Assembly (NCBI GenBank): GCA_018241695.1
Contig: JAFEDH010000004.1
Span: 124,001 to 188,000, forward strand
Reading direction: 5' to 3'
Origin: Pseudomonadota bacterium
Lineage (GTDB): Bacteria > Pseudomonadota > Gammaproteobacteria > Burkholderiales > Rhodocyclaceae
DNA: 64,000 bases
Positions 8,911 to 16,524 of the stretch are shown piece after piece. Position 1 is the stretch's first letter. Every line of letters starts with the position of its first letter. The notes beneath the pieces were generated by a model, which was given only the letters and a program-made list of their open reading frames with translations, was not told the origin of the DNA and did no database searches. The translations under genes and the position numbers were made by a program.

Positions 8911-9503
8911 GCGCCTTCGACCGTCCCGATTTCGATGTCATCGCCGGCTGGGTCCAGTCGGGCGACAAGGTGCTCGATCTGGGTTGCGGCGACGGCGCCC
9001 TGTTGCAGCGCCTGATCGAGGAGCGGGGGGTACGCGGCTGGGGCGTCGATATCCAGACCCACAATGTGGTGGCGGCCCTGCGGCGCGGCATCAATGTCCT
9101 GCAGGGCGATCTCGAAGCCGGGCTGGCGGGATTCACCGATGCTGCTTTCGATCACGTCGTCCTTTCGCGTACCCTGCAGACCGTGCGCCATACCCAGAAC
9201 ATTCTCGGCGAGATGCTGCGGGTGGGCCGGGAGGCAGTCATTTCCTTCCCCAACTTTGCCTACTGGAAAAACCGCATGGCGGTAATGGCCGGGCGTATGC
9301 CGGTGTCCGAAGACCTGCCCTACGAGTGGTACGACTCGCCCAACCTGCGCTTTTTCACCCTGCTGGATTTCGAAGCCCTGTGCGACCAGATGGGAATCGT
9401 CGTGCGCGATCGCCAGGTGCTCGACGAGGCGGGCCGCAGTATCGGTGAGGAGCCCAATTTTCTCGGCAGTCTTGCCGTCTACCGGCTTTCCCGGCCCCGA
9501 TGA
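8907..9503 (+). CDS. metW: Methionine biosynthesis protein MetW (methyltransferase-like)
   Basis: 198 residues from a GTG that overlaps the metX stop (GTGA, 8907-8910). The S-adenosylmethionine-binding motif [12 protein letters not shown] lies near residue 21. The family hallmarks PNFAYWKNR and [14 protein letters not shown] follow. MetW is required together with MetX for homoserine acylation or methionine synthesis in proteobacteria, and no methyl acceptor is established. The pairing metX-metW is conserved. The gene ends in a four-base ATGA overlap with the next reading frame, so all three genes are probably read from the riboswitch-controlled transcript. Confidence 0.95.
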   Translation: MSAFDRPDFDVIAGWVQSGDKVLDLGCGDGALLQRLIEERGVRGWGVDIQTHNVVAALRRGINVLQGDLEAGLAGFTDAAFDHVVLSRTLQTVRHTQNILGEMLRVGREAVISFPNFAYWKNRMAVMAGRMPVSEDLPYEWYDSPNLRFFTLLDFEALCDQMGIVVRDRQVLDEAGRSIGEEPNFLGSLAVYRLSRPR

Positions 9504-10768
9504 GATTGCCTGACTGGCTGGCCGCGCTGCTTACGCGGCGCATGCTGGTTTGTGTCTGCACCGGCTTTGTTTCCGGTTTGCCGCTTTACCTGTTGCTGAA
9601 CCTGTTGCCTGCCTGGCTCTTCAGTGCGGGGATCAGCCTGCGCGATATCGGGGCGATGACCCTGATCCAGTTGCCCTACACCTGGAAATTTCTCTGGGCC
9701 CCGCTGGTGGATCGCTATGCCCTGCCCGGCCTGGGCCGGCGCCGGAGCTGGATGCTGTGCACCCAGGTAGGTCTGGTATGCGTGATCGCTGGTCTGGGCC
9801 TGCTTTCACCGCGCCTCGATCTGCCGCTGATCCTGCTGCTGACCCTGGCCCTGAGCCTGCTGTCGGCGACCCAGGATATCGCCCTCGATGCCTTCCGTCG
9901 CGAAATCCTCGGCGATGCCGAACTGGGTCTGGGGAATGCGGTGCACGTCAACGCATACCGGATTGCCGGCCTGGTACCCGGCTCCCTGTCCCTGATTTTG
10001 GCCGATCATCTGCCCTGGTCCGAGGTATTTCTGGTGACTGCCCTTTTCCTGCTGCCGGGCATGATCATGGTGCTGCTGGTACGGGAGCCGGTCACCGGCG
10101 CGACCCTGTCGGGTGATTTGCGTAGCGCGGTGACGGAGCCCTTGCGAGAATTCTTGCAGCGGTCCGGTGTGAAGAATGCGCTGCTGATCCTGGCCTTCGT
10201 ATTTCTCTACAAGCTGGGTGACAGCCTGTGTACCGCGCTGGCCACGCCTTTTTATCTGAGCATGGGCTACAGCAAGACGGAAATTGGCCTGGTGGCGAAA
10301 AATGCCGGGCTATGGCCGGCGGTGGCGGGTGGATTGCTGGGCGGGCTGTGGATGGTGCGACTGGGTATCAACCGGGCCTTATGGGTTTTCGGACTGGTGC
10401 AGATGCTCTCCATTCTCGGATTCGCCTGGCTGGCCCAGGCAGGTCCGCAATCCCACATGGACTCGGTAGAACTGCTTCGGCTGGGGCTGGTGATCGGGCT
10501 GGAGGCGCTCGGCGTGGGACTGGGCACGGCCGCCTTCGTTGCCTTCATCGCCCGGGCCACTCATCCCCTCTATACGGCAACCCAGTTCGCGCTTTTCACC
10601 AGCCTGGCGGCGATTCCCCGTGCTTTCATCAATGCCATCGCAGGTGTGCTGGTGGAGCATCTGGGCTGGTTTGCCTTTTTTCTCCTGTGCTTCACCCTGG
10701 CAATTCCCGGCATGGCGCTCCTGCCATGGGTGGCACCGTGGTCAGGACGCGACAGTCAGGCACATTGA
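9500..10768 (+). CDS. ampG: AmpG-like major facilitator permease
   Basis: A 422-residue inner-membrane transporter with about twelve hydrophobic segments. The AmpG-type N-terminal features are GFVSGLPLYLL, YTWKFLWAPLVDRY, and SATQDIALDAFRRE. AmpG imports muropeptides (GlcNAc-anhydroMurNAc-peptides) for cell-wall recycling. It starts inside the metW stop (ATGA), a linkage seen in other betaproteobacteria, so its expression may follow methionine control. No beta-lactamase or ampR is nearby. It is followed by a small gene after about 96 bases. Confidence 0.88.
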   Translation: MRLPDWLAALLTRRMLVCVCTGFVSGLPLYLLLNLLPAWLFSAGISLRDIGAMTLIQLPYTWKFLWAPLVDRYALPGLGRRRSWMLCTQVGLVCVIAGLGLLSPRLDLPLILLLTLALSLLSATQDIALDAFRREILGDAELGLGNAVHVNAYRIAGLVPGSLSLILADHLPWSEVFLVTALFLLPGMIMVLLVREPVTGATLSGDLRSAVTEPLREFLQRSGVKNALLILAFVFLYKLGDSLCTALATPFYLSMGYSKTEIGLVAKNAGLWPAVAGGLLGGLWMVRLGINRALWVFGLVQMLSILGFAWLAQAGPQSHMDSVELLRLGLVIGLEALGVGLGTAAFVAFIARATHPLYTATQFALFTSLAAIPRAFINAIAGVLVEHLGWFAFFLLCFTLAIPGMALLPWVAPWSGRDSQAH

Positions 10769-10864
10769 GCCGTCCGTATTCAACCCGCATTCAACTTTTT
10801 GTCATGTCCGGCCGTTATAGTGATTGTCAGGGGGAATTCCCGACGATCGCTAAAGGTGGCCAGA

Positions 10865-11044
10865 ATGGGTACGGATGCGGTGATTCAGGGCGAGTTCGGC
10901 AGCTTCGAGGATGAGGTGATGAATGCCGGCTGGGTGCCACCACAACCCGTGCATACGGCCGCTACACCACACCTCGCCGTGCCGGCGGAGGCCGAACTGG
11001 ATGTGGATGGCTTTTTGCAGTCGGTTTATTCTGCGCAGGAGTAA
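10865..11044 (+). CDS. Small uncharacterised protein (59 residues)
   Basis: A short frame from ATG 10865, preceded by AAAGGTGG as a fair ribosome-binding site. The product is acidic and soluble, with a central proline-rich stretch (WVPPQPV) and no signal peptide or membrane segment. An upstream in-frame ATG at 10799 would add an implausible hydrophobic tail through what looks like promoter DNA. I do not recognise a family. Codon choice is GC-rich at third positions, like neighbouring genes, which supports it being real. It stands between ampG and the SprA-type metalloprotease. Confidence 0.5.
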   Translation: MGTDAVIQGEFGSFEDEVMNAGWVPPQPVHTAATPHLAVPAEAELDVDGFLQSVYSAQE

Positions 11045-11141
11045 CGGGTAACGGAGTACCGTGCCCGCCGGGCCGGTGCTGGTCGCCTTCGTTCCGGGTG
11101 TGGGCTATAGTGGAAAAGTCGGAACCGCCCACCCCGCAGCC

Positions 11142-11744
11142 ATGGCTCTGCTTCCGGTTTTTTCCTCACCAATCCTCACCGGAGGCGGCTGGCCCCGGGT
11201 AACGGACACGATGGCTCCCCTGCTGCGGGACCAGGCAGCGGCTGCAGTCACGGAAGCCCTTTCCCCTGTGGCACGCACCGGTCAAACTCAACCGCGTTCT
11301 TTCACCCCGGCGACGCTGACGCCAGCCCAGCAGCGACAGATCGAACAGCTGAAACAGATCGACCAGAATGTCCGTGCCCATGAGCAGGCCCATATCGTGG
11401 CCGGTCGTGATCTGATCCGGGGCGGTCCATCCTTCACCTACACCTATGGCCCGGATGGCAAAACCTATGCGATTGCCGGCGAGGTATCGATCGATACCTC
11501 CCGGGAACGGCAGCCCCGGGACAACATCAGCAAGGGTCAGCGCATCCAGGCTGCGGCACTGGCACCGAGGGATCCCTCTCCCCAGGATTACCGCACGGCC
11601 AGTATCGGCGAACAAATGGAAACCCAGGCGCGTATCGAACTGGCACGGCAGCAGGAACAGGATGCCGGAACCGGGAGACTGGAGGTGGGGCAGGCCTATG
11701 CTCCGAAGGTTTTTACCACCGCCAGAATCAATGACTACGCCTAG
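11142..11744 (+). CDS. SprA-type putative metalloprotease with HEXXH motif
   Basis: About 200 residues. The core NVRAHEQAHIVAGRDL contains an HEXXH zinc motif, followed by the strand pair FTYTYGPDGKTYAIAGEVSID, which is the hallmark of the SprA-related/CJM1_0395 putative metalloprotease family. The second half is charged and helical, with repeated small-residue stretches. The start at 11142 is preferred over a GTG at 11061 because a TATAGT-like element at 11106-11111 would otherwise fall inside the gene; neither start is proven. Substrate and cell location are unknown. The stop overlaps the convergent NlpC gene by four bases. Confidence 0.72.
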   Translation: MALLPVFSSPILTGGGWPRVTDTMAPLLRDQAAAAVTEALSPVARTGQTQPRSFTPATLTPAQQRQIEQLKQIDQNVRAHEQAHIVAGRDLIRGGPSFTYTYGPDGKTYAIAGEVSIDTSRERQPRDNISKGQRIQAAALAPRDPSPQDYRTASIGEQMETQARIELARQQEQDAGTGRLEVGQAYAPKVFTTARINDYA

Positions 11745-12217
11745 TCGAGGAGGCTTCGGGCTTCCTCGAAACGCTGCGCATACCAGGGATTTTTCAGGCT
11801 GTCGGTCCTGACCTGCCCGCCGGAATTCGGCGCATGGATGAAGCGGCCATCACCGATATAGATCGCCACATGGGAGTGGGGCATGTGGCGTGTATTGAAG
11901 AACAGCAGATCGCCGGGCTGGAGCTGGTCCGCCGGCACGGTGTGCCCCTGCCGGGCCAGATCGGCTGCCGATCCCTGCACGTGAAGCCCGGCGCCTTTGT
12001 CGAAAACGTAGCTCACCATGCCGCTGCAATCCAGCCCCGCCGCGGGATTCTTGCCGCCAAACCGGTAGCCGGTCTCCAGTAGCGTCAGGGCGAAGGTGAC
12101 GACCTCTGCTCCCCTGCCCTGACTACGCTGGGGGCTGTTGTCGGGCCGGGAGGGGGGCAGGCCACAACCATGCAGGAGCATGGATGCGGTGACAAGACCG
12201 AGCAGGAGGCGTTTCAT
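11741..12217 (-). CDS. NlpC/P60 (C40) peptidoglycan endopeptidase lipoprotein
   Basis: 158 residues. A lipoprotein signal peptide ends in LLHGC with the lipidated Cys18. The NlpC/P60 domain follows, with catalytic Cys64 (LDCSGM), His116 (HSHVAIYIG) and a third polar residue His128 (FIHAP). The family cleaves peptide cross-bridges in the cell wall, at the inner face of the outer membrane or in the periplasm. The length is close to Spr/MepS. It is convergent with the SprA-type gene and stands downstream of the yqj-like genes on the same strand after a 137-base gap. Confidence 0.9.
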   Translation of the reverse strand: MKRLLLGLVTASMLLHGCGLPPSRPDNSPQRSQGRGAEVVTFALTLLETGYRFGGKNPAAGLDCSGMVSYVFDKGAGLHVQGSAADLARQGHTVPADQLQPGDLLFFNTRHMPHSHVAIYIGDGRFIHAPNSGGQVRTDSLKNPWYAQRFEEARSLLD

Positions 12218-12354
12218 GGTGACGCCATCCTAGGCGGTCCGCTGCGGTCCGGGGCCTCGAGCATTTCCGGAAATACCGGACAAATAGACGGATAGGAGGA
12301 ACCGGAGAATGGAGCGGGGAAGATTGGGAGAAGACCGGAGCGGGCCGGGAGGGG

Positions 12355-12651
12355 TTAGCGAGGATGACGCAATGATGGCAGGCGCCGGAGCAGGCCCCAT
12401 AGCGCATAACCTCGTCCCGCCCAGCGTAGCAACGTGCGGGGACGGGATACCAGCAGTACGCCGGCGGCCGCGGCAATCCATTGTGGGTGCTCGCCCAGCC
12501 ATGTGATGCCGCTGCGTATCCGGGCCATCAGGGTGAAGATCGGCATCAGCCCCGTGCTGTCCCGCATGATGGAATCACGCAACGCCTCGCTCCGAAGCTG
12601 CAGGCGCTGCTTCTTCAGGGCGAGGCTGATTTCCCGGCTTTTGACGGCCAT
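12355..12651 (-). CDS. YqjK-like protein
   Basis: A 98-residue basic protein. The N-terminal half is a charged helix (SREISLALKKQRLQLRSEALR), and a hydrophobic segment (WIAAAAGVLLVS) sits near residues 58-70. This layout and its place after YqjD- and YqjE-like genes point to the YqjK family, of unknown function. ATG 12651 is chosen over an in-frame TTG at 12657. It begins 7 bases beyond the yqjE stop, so it is the last gene of the three-gene unit. Confidence 0.7.
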   Translation of the reverse strand: MAVKSREISLALKKQRLQLRSEALRDSIMRDSTGLMPIFTLMARIRSGITWLGEHPQWIAAAAGVLLVSRPRTLLRWAGRGYALWGLLRRLPSLRHPR

Positions 12652-12657
12652 AACCAA

Positions 12658-13041
12658 TCAGGGCCGCCTGATGAGCGCTTCCCGGTCGCGGGCAAGTTCA
12701 TCCAGGCTGGTGCCAAACAGGCGGCCGGCGTCATGTGCATGATGTCGGGCCATGAGCAGCGCTGCCAGTCCGGCCGTGAGGAAAATGCCGGAGAACAGAC
12801 CCAGGGCGAGGAGCCGGTGTTGATCCCAGAGCAGAACGGTGAGCAGTATTGCCAGAAACACCGTTCCCGCCACCAGCAACAGCAGCGCAAGCGCTCCCCA
12901 GACGAGCAGCTGCAAAACACGCCGCAACTCTTCCTCCGCCTCGGTAGCGAGGAGTTCGGCCCGCACCTGGACCAGCTCCAGGCTGTGGGAGAGCAGATCC
13001 CGGGCCGAGCGCAGCAGCCCGGGGCGGCTCTGGTCGGACAA
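12658..13041 (-). CDS. YqjE-like phage-holin-family membrane protein
   Basis: 127 residues with an amphipathic N-terminal helix and two strongly hydrophobic segments (LLVWGALALLLLVAG and LLALGLFSGIFLTAG regions). It fits the Holin-X/YqjE family of inner-membrane proteins that travel with YqjD; despite the name no lytic role is known. The only start in the right place is a TTG directly adjoining the TAA of the upstream yqjD-like gene, which implies translational coupling and low expression on its own. Confidence 0.75.
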   Translation of the reverse strand: MSDQSRPGLLRSARDLLSHSLELVQVRAELLATEAEEELRRVLQLLVWGALALLLLVAGTVFLAILLTVLLWDQHRLLALGLFSGIFLTAGLAALLMARHHAHDAGRLFGTSLDELARDREALIRRP

Positions 13042-13347
13042 TTAGCGGCGTCCGATCAGGAGGCCGATGACAAGGCCGACCCCGGCTGCGATGCCGACCG
13101 ATTTCCAGGGGTGGTCATGGACATAGTCGTCGGTTGCACGACCGACGGCCTTGGCCTTTTCCACCATGATTTCCTGCGCCTCGGCCAGATTGTGCTTGGC
13201 GGTGTTGAGGTGTTCCTGCACCTTGTGGCGCAGTTCAACCACTTTGTCTCCCGCCTGGCCGGCAGTGGCGCGCAGCAGTTCATCGGCATCGGCGATCACG
13301 GTTTTCAGGTCGGTGATCAGTTTATCTTTGGTGACGGCGTCTTCCAT
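13042..13347 (-). CDS. YqjD/ElaB-type ribosome-associated membrane protein (DUF883)
   Basis: 101 residues from ATG 13347, with AAGGAA upstream as ribosome-binding site. A long charged helix (KDKLITDLKTVIADADELLR) is followed by the DUF883 signature DDYVHDHPWKSVGIAAGVGLV and a C-terminal membrane anchor ending in GRR. In E. coli, YqjD and ElaB tether ribosomes to the membrane in stationary phase. It heads the yqjD-yqjE-yqjK unit and lies 68 bases from the 3' remnant of the split xthA gene. Confidence 0.85.
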   Translation of the reverse strand: MEDAVTKDKLITDLKTVIADADELLRATAGQAGDKVVELRHKVQEHLNTAKHNLAEAQEIMVEKAKAVGRATDDYVHDHPWKSVGIAAGVGLVIGLLIGRR

Positions 13348-13415
13348 GGTCGGTTCCTTGAAGGTAGGCGGAGTGGTCGGGAGAAGGCTACCGGCTTTGC
13401 CGGGCCGGTGCAATG

Positions 13416-13532
13416 TCATGGATCATAATCGTAGTCTACGGTGAGCGGTGCGTGATCGGAGAAGCGCCGGTCCTTGTACACCGAGGCTGCCCGCGCCGCG
13501 GCGGCGAGACCCGGTGTGGCGATCTGGTAGTC
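13416..13532 (-). pseudogene. xthA: 3' fragment of the host exonuclease III gene, cut off by the island
   Basis: On the minus strand this encodes 38 residues starting DYQIATPGLAA and ending RFSDHAPLTVDYDYDP, then TGA (13416-13418). It is exactly the missing C-terminus of the truncated xthA whose 5' part lies at 17312-17983 in the same orientation. It carries the catalytic Asp-His pair (SDHAP). Joining the two parts at the shared GACTA gives a 260-residue exonuclease III. There is no start codon here, so the fragment is not expected to be translated. Confidence 0.93.
13528..13532. repeat. Left direct repeat TAGTC at the island boundary (attL core)
   Basis: TAGTC on the plus strand (GACTA in the xthA reading sense) is present both here and at 17313-17317, exactly where the two xthA fragments meet the island. 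It can be read as the core of attL or as a 5-bp target duplication. Confidence 0.8.
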
Positions 13533-13563
13533 AGTCGCACGTAAAACCTGCATAATCGGATTC

Positions 13564-13819
13564 GTGGATAAAGACACTCGCGTATTTTCTTACAGACGCT
13601 TCTCATCGGGAAGGCAGGCAAGAGGCGCTTCCCTGGAACGCCAGCCAAGTTGGCGCAGGCATGGTGTCAGGAACGCGGCTACGAACTGGACGAGAGCCTT
13701 TCCCTGTCCGACCTAGGGTCTCCGTCTTCAAAGGCGACAATGCCACCAGAGGGTCCTTGGGAGCATTCATAGCGGCAATCGAGGCAGGGAACAGAACCTT
13801 AAAGGAAGCCAATTCATGA
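13564..13819 (+). pseudogene. Remnant of a serine site-specific recombinase, N-terminal domain
   Basis: Three consecutive frames together read as a resolvase/serine-integrase N-terminal domain. The first (from GTG 13564) gives YRRFSSGRQARGASLERQ with the catalytic-serine motif. After a one-base loss near 13644 the second gives AKLAQAWCQERGYELDES and SLSLSDLG. After another one-base loss near 13718 the third gives VSVFKGDNATRGSLGAFIAA. The homology stops about where the HNH gene begins, so the rest of the catalytic domain and the DNA-binding part are gone. The third frame ends in a TGA that overlaps the HNH start codon (ATGA). Two frameshifts plus truncation make it non-functional. Confidence 0.85.
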
Positions 13820-14562
13820 GCGTGGTTTGGGAGCACGTTTTCGATAATTTCGGCATCAAGCAGGTAACAAAAACCGACAAGGAAAAATCTGCCTACGTGC
13901 CGAATGCGCAGCAGCGCAAAGCCATCACTGCTGCCGGAATCAAACCTGCATCAGTACGTCCGGGTCCTGAGTTTTCTTTAACAATCCTGTTCGAACCGAC
14001 CGGCAAGACCATCAGGTCGTCGTACTACCATTCCGAAAGAAAGCCCTCCGGTAGAACACCCGAGCCTCGTATGGGGCATGAAATCATCAGTTCCTGGTTG
14101 GATAAAGGAGATCGCGTCCTTATCGGCAACATCGGGAAACAGGTCTTCGCCATCAAGCTGGGAACAGGCGTTGCTGTCGACAAGGATGTAATCGCGCAGG
14201 AGGTCGTGCAGCGAGCAGACCCTGCGACTATTCTCGCTCGTGCAAAAGCCGCGAAGAAAGGGACGCCGCCAACCAGAGAGGTCAAGCGCTCTGATTTTGC
14301 ACGTAACCCCTATGTGGTGGCTGCAGCGCTGTTACGCGCAAAAGGAAGTTGCGAAATGCCCGGGTGCAAGCGTGCTCTATTCGAGAAGCCGGATGGAACC
14401 GCCTACCTCGAAGTACACCATGTGATTCCTCTTGGGGAAGATGGCGATGACATGCTGGGAAATGTCGCGGCGCTCTGTCCTCATTGCCATCGCGAGCAGC
14501 ATTTCGGGAAAGACAGGGTTTCGCAGCGGAAATCCCTGAGCAAGTACGTCGCTAAGCTGTAG
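13816..14562 (+). CDS. HNH endonuclease, probable restriction enzyme of the island
   Basis: 248 residues; ATG 13816 follows a good AAAGGAAG site. The C-terminal HNH domain has zinc cysteines C179/C184 and C221/C224, the histidine pair His201-His202 in YLEVHHVIPL, Asn216, and His225/His229 in CPHCHREQHF. The N-terminal 120 residues are rich in predicted strands (EFSLTILFEPTGKTIR, VLIGNIGKQVFAIKL) and probably recognise DNA; I do not recognise a named domain. Its neighbours are a Dcm-type methylase and Vsr, so it is most simply the nuclease of a type II restriction system. A methylation-dependent McrA-like nuclease is the alternative. It overlaps vsr tail to tail by 11 bases. Confidence 0.85.
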   Translation: MSVVWEHVFDNFGIKQVTKTDKEKSAYVPNAQQRKAITAAGIKPASVRPGPEFSLTILFEPTGKTIRSSYYHSERKPSGRTPEPRMGHEIISSWLDKGDRVLIGNIGKQVFAIKLGTGVAVDKDVIAQEVVQRADPATILARAKAAKKGTPPTREVKRSDFARNPYVVAAALLRAKGSCEMPGCKRALFEKPDGTAYLEVHHVIPLGEDGDDMLGNVAALCPHCHREQHFGKDRVSQRKSLSKYVAKL

Positions 14563-15016
14563 GGTTCGTCCCCAGGATTTCAAGGCTGGGGGCTTTCCCC
14601 CTCAGCCAGCCTTCCAGCTTGCCGGCAACGGTCGATAATCCCTGTACCTTCTTGCTCCTCATCGAGCACTCCCAGATGGTGGCGACCCTCCATCCTGAAG
14701 AGAGCAGGGCATTGATGGCTTTCGCGTCGTTCTGCCGGTTCCGGTCGATTTTCGTTTTCCAGAATTCCGGACGAGTCGAAGGTAACCTGAAAAGGTGGCA
14801 GTCGTGCCCGTGCCAGAAGCAGCCATGGACGAAGACTACTGCACGGAATCGGGGAAATACGATGTCAGGCTTACCCGGGAGTTCCTTCACGTGCAGACGG
14901 TAGCGGAAGCCACGTCTGAACATTTCCTTTCTGACGGCAATCTCGGGGCGGGTGTTCTTGCCCCGGATGCCCGACATCATCCTGCTTCTGACATCGGGCG
15001 GGACTATGTCTGCCAT
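14552..15016 (-). CDS. vsr: Very short patch repair endonuclease Vsr
   Basis: 154 residues from ATG 15016, which shares one base with the dcm stop (TGATG). The N-terminus DIVPPDVRSRMMSGIRGKNT, the core GKPDIVFPRFRAVVFVHGCF and the following WHGHDCHLF are diagnostic for Vsr. It includes the catalytic aspartate in KPDIVF and zinc-type Cys/His residues. Vsr nicks next to the T of T:G mismatches that arise when 5-methylcytosine deaminates in a Dcm site. No ribosome-binding site precedes it, so translation is probably coupled to dcm. A longer reading upstream lies inside dcm and is not credible. Confidence 0.95.
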   Translation of the reverse strand: MADIVPPDVRSRMMSGIRGKNTRPEIAVRKEMFRRGFRYRLHVKELPGKPDIVFPRFRAVVFVHGCFWHGHDCHLFRLPSTRPEFWKTKIDRNRQNDAKAINALLSSGWRVATIWECSMRSKKVQGLSTVAGKLEGWLRGKAPSLEILGTNPTA

Positions 15017-16263
15017 CAGGCAGCGAAAAGTCGTGCCTGGGGCGTTTCCTGTTCTTCTTCTACGAGTGCCATGATGTGCGGCTTCATGATTCTGGCGACC
15101 TCGGCAATGACAGGAACGGCTACGGCGTTGCCGAACTGGCGATATGCCTGGGTATCGCTGACAGGAATCTTCCAGTCTTCCGGGAATCCCATGAGCCGCG
15201 CACATTCGCGAGGCGTCAGGCGACGAGGGTTCTTTCCTGGACCGCGATCGACGAGGATTTCCGACCCGTCCTTGTAGTAGCGGGCGGACAAGGTGCGGGA
15301 AATCATATTCTTGTTGACCAGTCCGAATCCGAAACCGTTGCCTGCCGCCTTGTGCTTGGCGGCATAGTTCTGGAGGTATGCCCACAGTTTGTCGGTCAGG
15401 ACATATTTCGGCTGAACCTTGCCTTCCTTCGTCGTGAAGACACCGTCGCCTTCTTCGGTGCCATCCTGGGGATGCAGGATGGTTTCCAGTTTCGGTCCTT
15501 CTTCGGGCAGACGCAAAGAATCGAACGAGAATCCAGTGTTCTTCCGGAAGCCGACGATGATGATTCGTTCGCGATGCTGGGGAACGAAATGCTTCGCGTC
15601 GATGACGCGAGCCTCAACCGTGTAACCGAGTTCGTCCCGCAACGTTTCCATGATGACTTTGAAGGTATTTCCCTTGTCATGGGACACCAGATTCTTCACA
15701 TTCTCGAGCAGGAATGCCTTCGGTTGCTTTGCTGCGATGATGCGAGCCACATCGAAGAAAAGGGTGCCCTGCGTCGTGCACTCGAAGCCATGTGGACGCC
15801 CCAAGGCGTTCTTCTTCGATACCCCTGCGATAGAAAACGGCTGGCAGGGAAAACCTGCAAGCAGGACATCGTGGTCAGGAATTTCGTATGCGTCGATTTT
15901 GGTGATGTCGCCGTTAATTTCGTGGTCATCGCCAAAATTCGCAGCGTAAGTCTTCTGCGACCAGGTATTCCACTCGGACGTGAAGACGCATTTCCCGCCG
16001 TGCCGCTGGAAGCCCATTCTGATGCCGCCAACGCCTGCGAACAGGTCAATGAAGGTAAATTCTCCATCGCATGGCGAAGCATTCGATTCTTTTGACGCAA
16101 TGTTCTTGATGGCGATCGAGGCGATGGCAGATGGCTGGACTGTGCCATGCTCCCATCTCGATACTGTCTTTGTATCAACACCCAACAAGGCAGCCACTTC
16201 CTTCTGCGTTTTACGCTTCCGAAGGTCGGCAAGTAGCATTAGCGTTTCCTTGTGATCTCCCAT
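15016..16263 (-). CDS. dcm: Dcm-type DNA (cytosine-5) methyltransferase with N-terminal HTH
   Basis: 415 residues, ATG preceded by AAGGAG. Residues 9-50 form an XRE-like helix-turn-helix ([20 protein letters not shown]). The methylase follows with motif [13 protein letters not shown] (71-82), catalytic Cys140 in [14 protein letters not shown] near 187, and the C-terminal [14 protein letters not shown] and [13 protein letters not shown]. Long stretches resemble E. coli Dcm ([32 protein letters not shown]). I therefore infer CCWGG as target, with methylation of the inner C. The HTH may repress its own promoter, as in other cytosine methylases with such a domain; a CCWGG-bearing palindrome lies 104 bases upstream. 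Confidence 0.95.
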   Translation of the reverse strand: MGDHKETLMLLADLRKRKTQKEVAALLGVDTKTVSRWEHGTVQPSAIASIAIKNIASKESNASPCDGEFTFIDLFAGVGGIRMGFQRHGGKCVFTSEWNTWSQKTYAANFGDDHEINGDITKIDAYEIPDHDVLLAGFPCQPFSIAGVSKKNALGRPHGFECTTQGTLFFDVARIIAAKQPKAFLLENVKNLVSHDKGNTFKVIMETLRDELGYTVEARVIDAKHFVPQHRERIIIVGFRKNTGFSFDSLRLPEEGPKLETILHPQDGTEEGDGVFTTKEGKVQPKYVLTDKLWAYLQNYAAKHKAAGNGFGFGLVNKNMISRTLSARYYKDGSEILVDRGPGKNPRRLTPRECARLMGFPEDWKIPVSDTQAYRQFGNAVAVPVIAEVARIMKPHIMALVEEEQETPQARLFAA

Positions 16264-16366
16264 CTTATTCTCCTTGAAGCGTCGCTGGGTAAACTAGCGG
16301 ACATTTTGCCCGGGAATCATCCCGCCGGCAAGGGATATCGTATGGGATTCAATGAAATTTGGAGCC

Positions 16367-16382
16367 ACCAGGCTTCCCTGGT
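16367..16382. promoter_or_regulatory. Palindrome with two CCWGG sites between dcm and the second exonuclease III gene
   Basis: ACCAGG (16367-16372), a four-base spacer and CCTGGT (16377-16382) form a perfect inverted repeat. Each arm contains one CCWGG, and a third CCTGG sits at 16395-16399. The position in the divergent promoter region of a methylase that carries an HTH suggests an operator or a methylation-sensitive switch. This is inference from position only. Confidence 0.45.
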
Positions 16383-16489
16383 TCCTGCTTCGCTCCTGGT
16401 CGTTCCGGTATCGGGTTGGTGGAGCAGAAAGCCGCTCTGTAAGCCGTTTCCTGTTTCTGATAGGCTTCCCCCTTCTCTTCCATCTCATC

Positions 16490-16518
16490 GCCGCCCTGTG
16501 AGGCGGCATTTCGTTTTT
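16490..16518 (+). terminator. Terminator-like hairpin just ahead of the island exonuclease gene
   Basis: GCCGCC (16490-16495) pairs with GGCGGC (16502-16507) around a six-base loop, followed by ATTTCGTTTTT to 16518. It ends 6 bases before the ATG at 16525. It may be the leftover terminator of a lost gene or a leader attenuator. If it is active, it would limit transcripts that start further upstream. Confidence 0.5.
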
Positions 16519-16524
16519 AGAGCC

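Noticed and set aside
10799..10864. Extended N-terminus for the small gene after ampG
   Set aside because: The added residues are encoded by promoter-like DNA, and the AAAGGTGG ribosome-binding site favours ATG 10865.
14552..15385. A longer 277-residue version of Vsr
   Set aside because: The extra N-terminal 123 residues lie inside the dcm coding sequence in another frame and match nothing; family likeness starts at MADIVPPDV.
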